A stretch of DNA of 64,000 nt from positions 1 to 64,000 of the forward strand of contig NZ_NIXO01000023.1 of the NCBI RefSeq assembly GCF_002204795.1. Direction: 5' to 3'. Below are positions 30,564-39,806 of this stretch, piece by piece. This DNA comes from Pseudomonas sp. K2I15 (GTDB taxonomy: Bacteria; Pseudomonadota; Gammaproteobacteria; Pseudomonadales; Pseudomonadaceae). The notes under the pieces were generated by a model. The model was not told the DNA's origin, did not search any database, and saw only the letters and a program-made list of their open reading frames with translations. A program made the translations under genes and the position numbers. Position 1 is the first letter of the stretch, and the number at the start of each line of letters is the position of its first letter.

Positions 30564-33500
30564 TCAGGATTCCACCAGCGCCATCGCCGCTTCGACATCC
30601 ACCGCCACCAACCGCGAACAACCCGGCTCATGCATCGTCACGCCCATCAACTGATCGGCCATTTCCATGGCGATCTTGTTGTGGGTGATATAGATGAACT
30701 GCACCGTCTGGGACATCTCCTTAACCAGTCGGGCATACCGTCCAACGTTAGCGTCATCCAGCGGGGCGTCAACTTCGTCGAGCATGCAGAACGGCGCCGG
30801 GTTCAACTTGAAGATCGCAAATACCAGGGCCAATGCGGTCAGTGCCTTCTCGCCACCGGACAACAAATGGATGGTGCTGTTCTTCTTGCCCGGAGGCCGC
30901 GCCATGATCGTTACCCCTGTATCGAGTAGATCTTCGCCCGTCAGTTCCAAGTAAGCGCTGCCACCACCAAAAACTTTCGGGAATAACGCCTGTAAACCGC
31001 CATTAATCTGATCAAAGGTATCTTTGAAGCGATTACGGGTTTCCTTGTCGATCTTGCGGATCACGTTTTCCAGGGTGTCCAGGGCTTCCACCAGATCGGC
31101 GTTCTGGGCATCCAGGTAACGTTTGCGCTCGGACTGCTGCTGGTACTCGTCGATGGCGGCGAGGTTGATCGCGCCGAGTCGTTGAATGCGCGCTGCAATC
31201 CGTTCAAGTTCTTCTTCGGCTTCTTTCTCGTTGGCCTGGGCGGTCAGGGTGTTGAGCACGCCGTGCAGGTCGTAGCCGTCTTCCAGCAATTGGTCTTGCA
31301 GGGTTTTGCGGCGCACCGTCAGGGCCTGCCATTCCATGCGCTGCTGTTCGAGCTGACCACGGATCAGTTGTGACTGTTGCTCGGCCTGGGTCCGGCGTTT
31401 TTCGGCGTCGCGCAGTTCGCGGTCGGCGTCTTCCAGGGCGATTTGCGCGGTCTTGAGTTCTTCGTCGACGGTCATGCGCTTGTCGAGCAACTCTTCGAGT
31501 TTGAGGCGCAGCTCTTCCAGCGGGGCTTCGCCCTCCTCCAGGTTGAGGCTCAGTTGCTCGCGCTTTTCAGTCAGGCGTTCGGACTGCATTTCCAGGCGTT
31601 CAAGGGCCTGGCGCGTGGAGTCGTGTTGCGCGCGCAGGGAACCGAGGCGCACGGCCAATTGATGGGCGTGGTCCTTGTGCTGGCGGGCTTCCTGGCGTAC
31701 CCGGTCGAGGCGCTCACGCAGGCTGTCACGCTGGGCCAGCAGCAACTCGCGCTGCTCGGTGTCCAGGGCCATGCTGTCGAGGGCTTCCTGCAGTTGCAGG
31801 CGCGCTTCGCCGACTTGTTCGTGTTCGAGGGCGCGTTGCTCGCCCATCTCGGCCACTTCTTCGTCGAGACGGGTGCGGCGCAGGGTCAGTTGCTCGACCT
31901 TGGCCTTGCTCGCCGAAAGCTGGGCTTTCAATTCGCCTTGCTGGCGCGCTTCGTCCTGCAACAGCCGGCGCAGGTGTTCGCGGCCGGTCTCTTGCTGGCG
32001 CTGGGTGGCGCGCAGGGTTTGCAGCTGGTTTTCCAGGGACTCAAGCGTCGCTTCGCGCTCTTCGCGCTCGGCGGTCAGGTTGACGATTTCCTGGCCTCGA
32101 GCCAGAACGCCGCTTTCCGCTTCACTGGCGCGGCGCACCCGCAAAAAGTGCCGGCCTACCCAAAAACCGTCGCGGCTGATCAGGCTTTGCCCGGCCGCTA
32201 ATTGGCCGCGCTGGGCCAGGGCTTGCTCAAGGCTGTCTAACGGCTTGACCTGGCCGAGCCAGGGCGACAGATCAATCGCCGCCTCGACCTTGTCCAGCAG
32301 GCTGCCCGGCACCCGAGTGCCGTCCGCCGCCGGGCTGAGCAAACGCAAATCACCTTGGGCAAATCCAGCCAGATCGAAGCCGCCAAAATCATCCACCAAC
32401 ACTGCTTGAAGGTCGGCGCCGAGCACGGTTTCCACCGCCAGCTCCCAACCGGCTTCAACCTTCAAGCCTTCAGCCAGGCGCGGGCGCTCGGCCAGGTGTT
32501 GGTCGCGCAGCCATTGCGCCGTGCCGGTGCCCGGGTCGAGCGCCGCTTGCTGCAAGGCTTCCAGGGAGGCCAGCCGGCCATTGAGCCGCTGCAAATCGCC
32601 TTGGGCCGTTTGCTGGGCCTGGGTCGCGTGTTGCAGTTGCTGACGCAATTGCTCCAAGCGCTCCACTTGTTGTTCTTCGCTGGCTTCCAGCTCTTCCAGC
32701 GTCATTTCGCTTTCGGCCAGTTGCTCGCTCAGGTCGAGGATCGCCGCGTCTTCCGGGTCGGCAGCGAGCAGCACGCGCTCTTCCACCAAACGCCGCTGAC
32801 GCTCGGCCAAACGCTCCATGCTGGTTTCCAGTTGCTGGATGCGCGACTGCTGCACCTCAGCCTGGCGACGCGGTTCGGCGGATTGCAGGTTGAAGGTGTC
32901 CCACTGCTCCTGCCAGCCGTGCATGGTGGTTTCGGATTCTTCCAGGGCCGCAGCGGCTTCCTCGGCAGCAGCGCTGGTGACTTCCTGCTCGGGGGTGAGC
33001 ATGCCCAGCTCCTCCCCAAGGGTCAGCAGCAAGGTGCGGTCGTGACCCAGGTGCGATTCGGTTTCCAGGCGCGCGCGTTCGGCTTCTTTCAGGTCATCCT
33101 GCAACTGGCGCAAACGCTGCTGGCCATGCTGGATGCTCTGCTCGACCCGGGCGATATCGCCGCCCACCGAATAGAAGCGCCCCTGCACCAGATTGAAGCG
33201 CTCGGACAGGTCATGGTGACCGTCCCGCAGGCGTTCGATGCTGGCGTCGGCGTTGCGCTGTTCGGCCACCAAGGCTTCGAAGCTGATTTCCTGAGTGCCG
33301 ATGATCGCTTCGCGCTGGCCCACCTGATCGTTCAACGCCTGCCAGCGCAGGGCCGACAGTTGTGCCTTGAGCTGACGCTCCTCGCCCTTGTATTCCTGAT
33401 ACTTCTCGGCGGCCTGGGCCTGGCGGTGCAGGCGCTCCAACTGGCGCTCCAGCTCTTCGCGCAGGTCAGTCAGGCGGGCGAGGTTTTCATGGGTGCGGCG

Positions 33501-34052
33501 GATACGGTTTTCGGTCTCGCGGCGGCGCTCCTTATACTTGGAGATGCCGGCCGCTTCTTCGATAAAGTTACGCAGGTCTTCGGGTTTGGCTTCGATCAGC
33601 TTGGAGATCATCCCCTGCTCGATGATCGAGTAGCTGCGCGGGCCCAGGCCGGTACCGAGGAAGATGTCGGTAATGTCCCGGCGGCGGCACTTAGTGCCGT
33701 TGAGGAAGTAGCTGTTCTGGCTGTCGCGGGTCACTTTGCGGCGAATGGAAATTTCCGCATAGGCCGCATACTCGCCGACCAGGGTGCCGTCTGAGTTGTC
33801 GAACACCAGTTCGATGCTGGCCTGGCTCACCGGCTTGCGGCTGGTGGAGCCGTTGAAGATGACGTCGGTCATCGACTCGCCACGCAGGTTTTTCGCGGAG
33901 CTCTCGCCCATCACCCAGCGTACGGCGTCGATGATGTTCGACTTGCCGCAGCCATTGGGCCCCACCACTGCCGCCATGTTACTGGGGAAGTTCACCGTGG
34001 TCGGGTCGACGAAGGATTTGAACCCCGCCAGTTTGATGCACTTGAGCCGCAC
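30564..34052 (-). CDS. smc: Chromosome partition protein SMC
   Basis: SMC is the condensin ATPase that organises and segregates the chromosome. The 1162-residue protein starts VRLKCIKLAGFKSF with Walker A GPNGCGKSN near residue 32. Long coiled coils flank a hinge near residues 500-620. The C-terminal head has the signature LLSGGEKALTALAL and Walker B FCMLDEVDAPLDD. The GTG at 34052 gives the standard Pseudomonas length; the frame is open to 34091 inside the GntR gene, which is not homologous. The GTG lies 2 bases after the GntR stop, so the two may be co-transcribed. Confidence 0.97.
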   Translation of the reverse strand: MRLKCIKLAGFKSFVDPTTVNFPSNMAAVVGPNGCGKSNIIDAVRWVMGESSAKNLRGESMTDVIFNGSTSRKPVSQASIELVFDNSDGTLVGEYAAYAEISIRRKVTRDSQNSYFLNGTKCRRRDITDIFLGTGLGPRSYSIIEQGMISKLIEAKPEDLRNFIEEAAGISKYKERRRETENRIRRTHENLARLTDLREELERQLERLHRQAQAAEKYQEYKGEERQLKAQLSALRWQALNDQVGQREAIIGTQEISFEALVAEQRNADASIERLRDGHHDLSERFNLVQGRFYSVGGDIARVEQSIQHGQQRLRQLQDDLKEAERARLETESHLGHDRTLLLTLGEELGMLTPEQEVTSAAAEEAAAALEESETTMHGWQEQWDTFNLQSAEPRRQAEVQQSRIQQLETSMERLAERQRRLVEERVLLAADPEDAAILDLSEQLAESEMTLEELEASEEQQVERLEQLRQQLQHATQAQQTAQGDLQRLNGRLASLEALQQAALDPGTGTAQWLRDQHLAERPRLAEGLKVEAGWELAVETVLGADLQAVLVDDFGGFDLAGFAQGDLRLLSPAADGTRVPGSLLDKVEAAIDLSPWLGQVKPLDSLEQALAQRGQLAAGQSLISRDGFWVGRHFLRVRRASEAESGVLARGQEIVNLTAEREEREATLESLENQLQTLRATQRQQETGREHLRRLLQDEARQQGELKAQLSASKAKVEQLTLRRTRLDEEVAEMGEQRALEHEQVGEARLQLQEALDSMALDTEQRELLLAQRDSLRERLDRVRQEARQHKDHAHQLAVRLGSLRAQHDSTRQALERLEMQSERLTEKREQLSLNLEEGEAPLEELRLKLEELLDKRMTVDEELKTAQIALEDADRELRDAEKRRTQAEQQSQLIRGQLEQQRMEWQALTVRRKTLQDQLLEDGYDLHGVLNTLTAQANEKEAEEELERIAARIQRLGAINLAAIDEYQQQSERKRYLDAQNADLVEALDTLENVIRKIDKETRNRFKDTFDQINGGLQALFPKVFGGGSAYLELTGEDLLDTGVTIMARPPGKKNSTIHLLSGGEKALTALALVFAIFKLNPAPFCMLDEVDAPLDDANVGRYARLVKEMSQTVQFIYITHNKIAMEMADQLMGVTMHEPGCSRLVAVDVEAAMALVES

Positions 34053-34054
34053 GC

Positions 34055-34714
34055 TTAGGCTTCCGCCAACGCAGCGACGACCAGCGAGCAACTGCGCTCG
34101 CCGTAGGCCGAGAGCACCTGGCGAATCTGTGGCAGGTCACGGGCCAGTACGGCGGCGAGCAATTGCTCAAACAACACCAGGTACTCGCTCATGGACGCCT
34201 TGCGTTGATCCAGTGCCAGGTAATAGGCACGGTTCATCGCCGGCTGCAGGTTCTCGACGGTTTCCTGCAGGTACGGGTTGTTGGCGAACGGATAGGCGGC
34301 GCGCATCACATTGAAGCTTTCTTCGACGAAGGCGCGGATGTCCTGGCGGTCGAAGCTGGCGACCAGGCGCTGCTGGATTTGCACGAACGGCGCCATGTCG
34401 GCCTGGGTCTGCCAGCCGGCGGCCACTGCGTTGCCCAGCAGGATGTACAACTCGCCCATCAGCGTGCACAGGCTCTGCACCTTGTGGGCGGTAAGCTCGG
34501 TGACGTGGGCGCCACGGCGCGGCAGGATCGCGATCAGGTGCCGGCGCTCAAGGATCAGCAAAGCTTCGCGCACGGAGCCACGGCTGACATTAAGCGCCAG
34601 TGTGACCTTTTGCTCCTGGATCCGCTCCCCAGGCTTGAGGTCGCCGCGAATGATACGTTCGGCGAGGTGGTGAGCGATTTGCTCGGCAAGACTATCCGGC
34701 GCCTTGAACGTCAT
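34055..34714 (-). CDS. GntR-family regulator (FadR/FCD subfamily)
   Basis: The 219-residue protein has an N-terminal winged helix (LAEQIAHHLAERIIRGDLKPGERI then SRGSVREALLILERR) and an all-helical FCD effector domain (about 85-210). AGGG lies 6 bases before the ATG. It is adjacent and divergent to xdhA, so it might control purine catabolism, but its stop nearly touches smc, and a similar regulator ends the purine cluster at 41235-41999. The two tandem palindromes before xdhA are candidate targets for one of them. The ligand is unknown. Confidence 0.9.
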   Translation of the reverse strand: MTFKAPDSLAEQIAHHLAERIIRGDLKPGERIQEQKVTLALNVSRGSVREALLILERRHLIAILPRRGAHVTELTAHKVQSLCTLMGELYILLGNAVAAGWQTQADMAPFVQIQQRLVASFDRQDIRAFVEESFNVMRAAYPFANNPYLQETVENLQPAMNRAYYLALDQRKASMSEYLVLFEQLLAAVLARDLPQIRQVLSAYGERSCSLVVAALAEA

Positions 34715-34898
34715 GTTTTCCCTTCAAAATCTTCTATCGGTACAAGCGCGGCAGTGTAGCGCACTTGCCCATTGATGGCGTACGGCCCACAAGCATGAAT
34801 TTGGCATGAAATAAGCAGCCGTTAAAGTCCAGAAGCCCCCAAAAACGGCGGTTCCAGAGAACTGAACCATAATTAAGGATGTTGAGATCGCATTTTCT

Positions 34899-34912
34899 TG
34901 ACCCTTAGGTCA
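34899..34912. promoter_or_regulatory. Candidate operator 1 upstream of xdhA
   Basis: TGACCCTTAGGTCA is a palindrome (TGACC-N4-GGTCA). It is centred 23 bp before a second, closely similar site, so the two would lie on the same face of the helix. Confidence 0.55.
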
Positions 34913-34920
34913 GAAAATCG

Positions 34921-34949
34921 TTGACCGAAAAGTCAGACATGACTAGATT
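34921..34949 (+). promoter_or_regulatory. Candidate xdhA promoter with overlapping operator 2
   Basis: TTGACC (34921-34926) and TAGATT (34944-34949) with a 17-bp spacer resemble a sigma-70 promoter, 45 bp before the xdhA start. The palindrome TGACCGAAAAGTCA (34922-34935) overlaps the -35, the expected position for a repressor such as one of the two nearby GntR proteins. Confidence 0.5.
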
Positions 34950-34993
34950 CGGCGCAAAGCGGTAACAACAATAATGAGTCTGCGAGGCCTTCC

Positions 34994-36442
34994 GTGATCC
35001 AGTTTTTACTAAACCAGGAGCTCCGTAGCGAGCACGCCCTGGACCCGAACCTGACCGTGCTCAACTATTTGCGTGAGCACCTGGGCAAATCCGGCACCAA
35101 GGAAGGCTGCGCCAGCGGCGACTGTGGCGCCTGCACCGTGGTGGTCGGCGAGTTGCACACCGACCATCAAGGCGCCGAGCAGATTCGCTATCGCAGCCTC
35201 AACTCGTGCCTGACCTTCGTCTCGTCCCTGCACGGCAAACAACTGATCAGCGTCGAAGACCTCAAGCACCAGGGCCAACTCCACAGCGTGCAACAGGCCA
35301 TGGTCGAGTGCCACGGTTCGCAATGCGGCTTCTGCACCCCGGGTTTTGTGATGTCGCTGTTCGCCCTGCAAAAAAACAGCGATGCACCCGACAGCCAAAA
35401 GGCCCACGAAGCCCTGGCCGGCAACCTCTGCCGCTGCACCGGCTATCGTCCGATTCTCGCGGCTGCCGAACAGGCCTGCTGCAACAAGCCCCAGGACCAG
35501 TTCGACAGTCGCCAGGCCGAAACCATCGCCCGCCTGAAATCCATCGCGCCGACTCAAACCGGTGAACTGAACAGCGGCGACAAACGCTGCCTGGTGCCGT
35601 TGACCGTCGCCGACCTGGCCGACCTTTACGACGCGTACCCACAAGCCCGGCTGTTGGCGGGCGGCACCGACCTGGCGCTGGAAGTCACCCAGTTCCACCG
35701 CACACTGCCGGTGATGATCTACGTCGGCAATATCGAAGAGATGAAGCGCATCGAAAGCTTCGACGACCGCCTGGAAATCGGCGCCGCCACTTCGTTGTCC
35801 GATTGCTACACCGCACTGAACAACGAATACCCGGACTTCGGCGAATTGCTCCACCGCTTCGCCTCGTTGCAGATCCGTAACCAGGGCACCCTGGGCGGCA
35901 ACATCGGCAACGCCTCGCCCATCGGTGACTCGCCGCCGCTGCTGATCGCCCTCGGCGCGCAGATTGTGCTGTGCAAGGGCAACACCCGCCGTACTTTGGC
36001 GCTGGAAGACTACTTCATCGACTACCGCGTGACTGCCCGCCAGGACAGCGAATTCATCGAAAAAATCATCGTACCCAAAGGCGTGCCGCTGTTCCGTGCC
36101 TACAAGGTTTCCAAGCGTCTGGACGACGACATTTCTGCCGTCTGCGCCGCCTTCAATCTGAAAATCGATAACGGTGTAATCGCCGACGCCCGCGTCGCCT
36201 TCGGTGGCATGGCCGCCACCCCAAAACGTGCGAAAAACTGCGAAGCCGTGCTGAACGGCGCCACCTGGAATTCTGCCACCGTGGAAAAAGCCTGCGCTGC
36301 GCTGGCCGAAGATTTCACCCCGCTGTCGGACTTTCGCGCCAGCAAGGAATACCGCCTGCTCAGCGCACAGAACCTGCTGCGCAAATACTTCATCGAACTG
36401 CAAACGCCGCACATCGAGACTCGGGTGACCGCTTATGTCTAA
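34994..36442 (+). CDS. xdhA: Xanthine dehydrogenase small subunit (FeS/FAD)
   Basis: XdhA carries electrons from the molybdenum subunit through two 2Fe-2S clusters to FAD and NAD+. The 482-residue protein has the plant-type cluster (CASGDCGACTVV near residue 39), the second cluster (CGFCTPGF and LCRCTGYRP, about 110-150), and a FAD domain (LLAGGTDLALEV near 220, LGGNIGNASPIGD near 300). The start is GTG 34994, with GAGG about 6 bases upstream. It overlaps xdhB by 8 bp. With XdhB it oxidises hypoxanthine and xanthine to urate. Confidence 0.96.
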   Translation: MIQFLLNQELRSEHALDPNLTVLNYLREHLGKSGTKEGCASGDCGACTVVVGELHTDHQGAEQIRYRSLNSCLTFVSSLHGKQLISVEDLKHQGQLHSVQQAMVECHGSQCGFCTPGFVMSLFALQKNSDAPDSQKAHEALAGNLCRCTGYRPILAAAEQACCNKPQDQFDSRQAETIARLKSIAPTQTGELNSGDKRCLVPLTVADLADLYDAYPQARLLAGGTDLALEVTQFHRTLPVMIYVGNIEEMKRIESFDDRLEIGAATSLSDCYTALNNEYPDFGELLHRFASLQIRNQGTLGGNIGNASPIGDSPPLLIALGAQIVLCKGNTRRTLALEDYFIDYRVTARQDSEFIEKIIVPKGVPLFRAYKVSKRLDDDISAVCAAFNLKIDNGVIADARVAFGGMAATPKRAKNCEAVLNGATWNSATVEKACAALAEDFTPLSDFRASKEYRLLSAQNLLRKYFIELQTPHIETRVTAYV

Positions 36443-38834
36443 CCATCACGCTGTGGAAAAATCCCAGGCCGAACTCGCCGAACTGTTTGCCCAGGACCTG
36501 ACCAGCGGAGTCGGTCGCAGCGTCAAGCACGACAGCGCTGCCAAGCACGTGTCGGGCGAGGCGCAGTACATCGATGACCGGCTGGAATTCCCTAATCAGT
36601 TGCACCTGTATGCACGCATGTCGGACCGCGCCCACGCGAAGATCATCAGCATCGACACCGCGCCCTGCTACGCCTTCGAAGGCGTGCGCATCGTCATCAC
36701 CCACGAAGACGTGCCGGGCCTGAAAGACATCGGCCCGCTGATGCCCGGCGATCCGTTGCTGGCCATCGACACCGTGCAGTTCGTCGGCCAGGTGGTACTG
36801 GCCGTCGCCGCCCGCGACCTGGAAACCGCGCGCAAAGCCGCCATGGCCGCCGTGATCGAATACGAAGACCTGGAGCCGGTGCTGGACGTGGTCGAGGCGT
36901 TTCGCAAAAAGCATTTCGTACTGGACAGCCACACCCACCAACGCGGTGATTCGGCAGGCGCGCTGGCGACGGCAAAAAACCGTATCCAGGGCACCCTGCA
37001 CATCGGCGGCCAGGAACACTTCTACCTGGAAACCCAGATCTCCTCGGTGATGCCCACCGAAGACGGCGGCATGATCGTCTACTGCTCCACGCAAAACCCT
37101 ACCGAAGTGCAGAAACTGGTGGCCGAAGTACTCGACGTCTCGATGAACAAAATCGTGGTCGACATGCGCCGCATGGGCGGCGGTTTCGGCGGCAAGGAAA
37201 CCCAGGCGGCAAGCCCTGCATGCCTGTGCGCGGTGGTCGCACGCCTCACCGGCCAGCCGACCAAAATGCGCCTGCCACGGGTCGAAGACATGCTGATGAC
37301 CGGCAAACGCCACCCGTTCTATATCGAATACGACGTGGGCTTCGACGACACCGGCCGCCTGCACGGTATTAATCTGGAACTGGCAGGCAACTGCGGCTGC
37401 TCACCGGACCTGTCGAACTCGATTGTCGACCGCGCGATGTTCCACTCCGACAACTCGTATTACTTGGGCGATGCCACGGTCAACGGTCACCGCTGCAAAA
37501 CCAACACTGCATCCAACACTGCTTACCGTGGCTTCGGCGGCCCCCAAGGCATGGTCGCGATCGAGGAAGTGATGGACGCCATTGCCCGGCATCTGGCCCT
37601 CGACCCGCTGACGGTACGCAAGGCCAACTACTACGGCAAGACCGAGCGTAACGTCACCCACTATTACCAGACCGTCGAGCACAACATGCTCGAAGAGATG
37701 ACCGCCGAACTCGAGCAAAGCAGCCAGTATTTCGAGCGCCGCGAAGCGATCCGCCGCTACAACGCCAACAGCCCGATCCTGAAAAAAGGCCTGGCGCTGA
37801 CACCGGTGAAATTCGGCATCTCCTTCACCGCCAGCTTCCTCAACCAGGCCGGTGCGCTGATCCACATCTACACCGACGGCAGCATCCACCTGAACCACGG
37901 CGGCACCGAGATGGGCCAGGGCTTGAACATCAAGGTCGCGCAAGTGGTTGCCGAGATATTCCAGGTGGAAATCGACCGCGTACAGATCACCGCCACCAAT
38001 ACCGACAAGGTGCCAAACACCTCGCCTACAGCCGCTTCCAGCGGCGCAGACCTGAACGGCAAGGCCGCGCAGAACGCTGCCGAAACCATCAAGCAACGCC
38101 TGGTGGAATTTGCCGCGCGCAAGTATGAAGTCAGCGAGGCCGACGTTGAATTCCACAACGGGCATGTGCGGGTTCGCGATCACATCCTGACGTTTGAAGC
38201 GTTGATCCAGCAGGCGTATTTCGCCCAGGTGTCGCTCTCCAGCACGGGCTTCTACAAGACCCCGAAAATCTTCTACGACCGCAGCCAGGCGCGCGGTCGG
38301 CCGTTCTATTACTTCGCGTTCGGCGCCGCGTGTTGCGAGGTGATCGTCGACACGCTGACCGGTGAGTACAAGATGCTGCGCACCGACATCCTGCATGACG
38401 TAGGCGCCTCGCTGAACCCGGCCATCGACATCGGCCAGGTCGAAGGCGGCTTCATCCAGGGCATGGGCTGGCTGACCATGGAAGAGCTTGTCTGGAATAA
38501 CAAGGGCAAGCTGATGACCAACGGCCCGGCCAGCTACAAGATCCCGGCCGTGGCCGACATGCCGCTGGACCTGCGGGTGAAGCTGGTGGAAAACCGCAAG
38601 AACCCGGAAGACACGGTGTTCCATTCCAAGGCCGTGGGTGAGCCTCCGTTCATGCTCGGCATCGCTTCGTGGTGTGCGATCAAGGACGCCGTGGCGAGCC
38701 TGGGTGACTATCGCCATCAGCCGAAGATTGATGCACCAGCGACCCCGGAGCGGGTGTTGTGGGGTTGTGAGCAAATGCGGCAGTTGCAGGTGGCGACGGC
38801 TGTGGAAACTGAAACCGAGCTGGCTTCGCTTTAG
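36435..38834 (+). CDS. xdhB: Xanthine dehydrogenase molybdopterin-binding subunit
   Basis: XdhB holds the molybdenum cofactor and performs hydroxylation of hypoxanthine and xanthine. In 799 residues it shows GVGRSVKHDSAAKHVSGEA near the N-terminus. The cofactor motifs are RMGGGFGGKE near 250, AYRGFGGPQG near 355 and GGTEMGQGL near 485. KAVGEPPFML near 735 supplies the catalytic glutamate. Its start overlaps xdhA by 8 bp, so they are translationally coupled. XdhC, which inserts the sulfurated cofactor, follows 122 bp later beyond a REP pair. Confidence 0.97.
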   Translation: MSNHHAVEKSQAELAELFAQDLTSGVGRSVKHDSAAKHVSGEAQYIDDRLEFPNQLHLYARMSDRAHAKIISIDTAPCYAFEGVRIVITHEDVPGLKDIGPLMPGDPLLAIDTVQFVGQVVLAVAARDLETARKAAMAAVIEYEDLEPVLDVVEAFRKKHFVLDSHTHQRGDSAGALATAKNRIQGTLHIGGQEHFYLETQISSVMPTEDGGMIVYCSTQNPTEVQKLVAEVLDVSMNKIVVDMRRMGGGFGGKETQAASPACLCAVVARLTGQPTKMRLPRVEDMLMTGKRHPFYIEYDVGFDDTGRLHGINLELAGNCGCSPDLSNSIVDRAMFHSDNSYYLGDATVNGHRCKTNTASNTAYRGFGGPQGMVAIEEVMDAIARHLALDPLTVRKANYYGKTERNVTHYYQTVEHNMLEEMTAELEQSSQYFERREAIRRYNANSPILKKGLALTPVKFGISFTASFLNQAGALIHIYTDGSIHLNHGGTEMGQGLNIKVAQVVAEIFQVEIDRVQITATNTDKVPNTSPTAASSGADLNGKAAQNAAETIKQRLVEFAARKYEVSEADVEFHNGHVRVRDHILTFEALIQQAYFAQVSLSSTGFYKTPKIFYDRSQARGRPFYYFAFGAACCEVIVDTLTGEYKMLRTDILHDVGASLNPAIDIGQVEGGFIQGMGWLTMEELVWNNKGKLMTNGPASYKIPAVADMPLDLRVKLVENRKNPEDTVFHSKAVGEPPFMLGIASWCAIKDAVASLGDYRHQPKIDAPATPERVLWGCEQMRQLQVATAVETETELASL

Positions 38835-38845
38835 ACCGAGGCGCT

Positions 38846-38923
38846 GCCTTCGCGAGCAAGCCCGCTCCCACATTTGAATGTGTTCACAAATCAAAATGTG
38901 GGAGCGGGCTTGCTCGCGAAGGC
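38846..38923. repeat. Paired REP element inside the xdh cluster
   Basis: GCCTTCGCGAGCAAGCCCGC (plus TCCCACA) and its exact inverse are separated by about 16 bp. It lies in the xdhB-xdhC gap, a place where a stable hairpin could protect the upstream xdhAB message or reduce xdhC expression. Confidence 0.9.
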
Positions 38924-38956
38924 GGTCGAACTGACAACAGAGATGTTGAGGTAAAC

Positions 38957-39799
38957 ATGAACAACTGGATCAGCGCCCTCGCCGACCTGCAGAACCAGGG
39001 TGAACCCTGCGTGCTGGTAACCATCATCGAAGAGCTTGGCTCCACGCCGCGCAATGCCGGTTCGAAGATGGTCATCAGCGCCGCCCACACGTTCGACACC
39101 ATCGGTGGCGGGCACCTGGAATACAAAGCCATGCAGATCGCCCGGGACATGCTCGTGCGTGGCCAGCAGAACACGCATCTGGAGCGCTTCAGCCTCGGCG
39201 CCAGCCTGGGCCAGTGCTGCGGCGGCGTGACGGTGCTGTTGTTTGAACCGATGGGCCAGGTGCAGGCACAGATCGCGGTGTTCGGCGCCGGCCATGTTGG
39301 CCGTGCGCTGGTGCCGTTGCTGGCCAGCCTGCCGTGCCGGGTACGCTGGATCGATTCCCGGGAACAGGAATTCCCGGAACACATCCCCCAAGGCGTGCGT
39401 AAAATCGTCAGCGAAGAGCCGGTGGATGAAATCGACAACCTGCCTGTGGGCAGTTACTGCATCGTCATGACCCACAACCACGCACTGGACCTGGAACTGA
39501 CCGCCGCCCTGCTCAAGCGCAATGACTTTACCTACTTCGGCCTGATCGGCTCGAAGACCAAGCGCGTCAAATTTGAACACCGCCTGCGGGATCGCGGTTT
39601 CGACACCGCGCAGTTGCAACGCATGCATTGCCCGATGGGGCTGACTGAGGTCAAAGGCAAACTGCCTGTGGAAATCGCCATCTCCATCGCCGGCGAAATC
39701 ATCGCCACCTATAACGCCAATTTCGGCCAGCACACTGCGAGCGCCGAACCCATTGCCAAACTGCTGCCGGTTTCACGCCGCAGCCAAGCGACTAACTGA
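38957..39799 (+). CDS. xdhC: Xanthine dehydrogenase accessory protein XdhC
   Basis: XdhC binds molybdenum cofactor, promotes its sulfuration and delivers it to XdhB. The 280-residue protein has the XdhC N-terminal signatures EELGSTPRNAGSKM and TIGGGHLEY, the central SLGQCCGGV, and a Rossmann-like C-terminal domain (AVFGAGHVGRAL near residue 110). Its end is 7 bp before the guaD start, so the two are co-transcribed. Confidence 0.96.
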   Translation: MNNWISALADLQNQGEPCVLVTIIEELGSTPRNAGSKMVISAAHTFDTIGGGHLEYKAMQIARDMLVRGQQNTHLERFSLGASLGQCCGGVTVLLFEPMGQVQAQIAVFGAGHVGRALVPLLASLPCRVRWIDSREQEFPEHIPQGVRKIVSEEPVDEIDNLPVGSYCIVMTHNHALDLELTAALLKRNDFTYFGLIGSKTKRVKFEHRLRDRGFDTAQLQRMHCPMGLTEVKGKLPVEIAISIAGEIIATYNANFGQHTASAEPIAKLLPVSRRSQATN

Positions 39800-39806
39800 G
39801 ACGACC

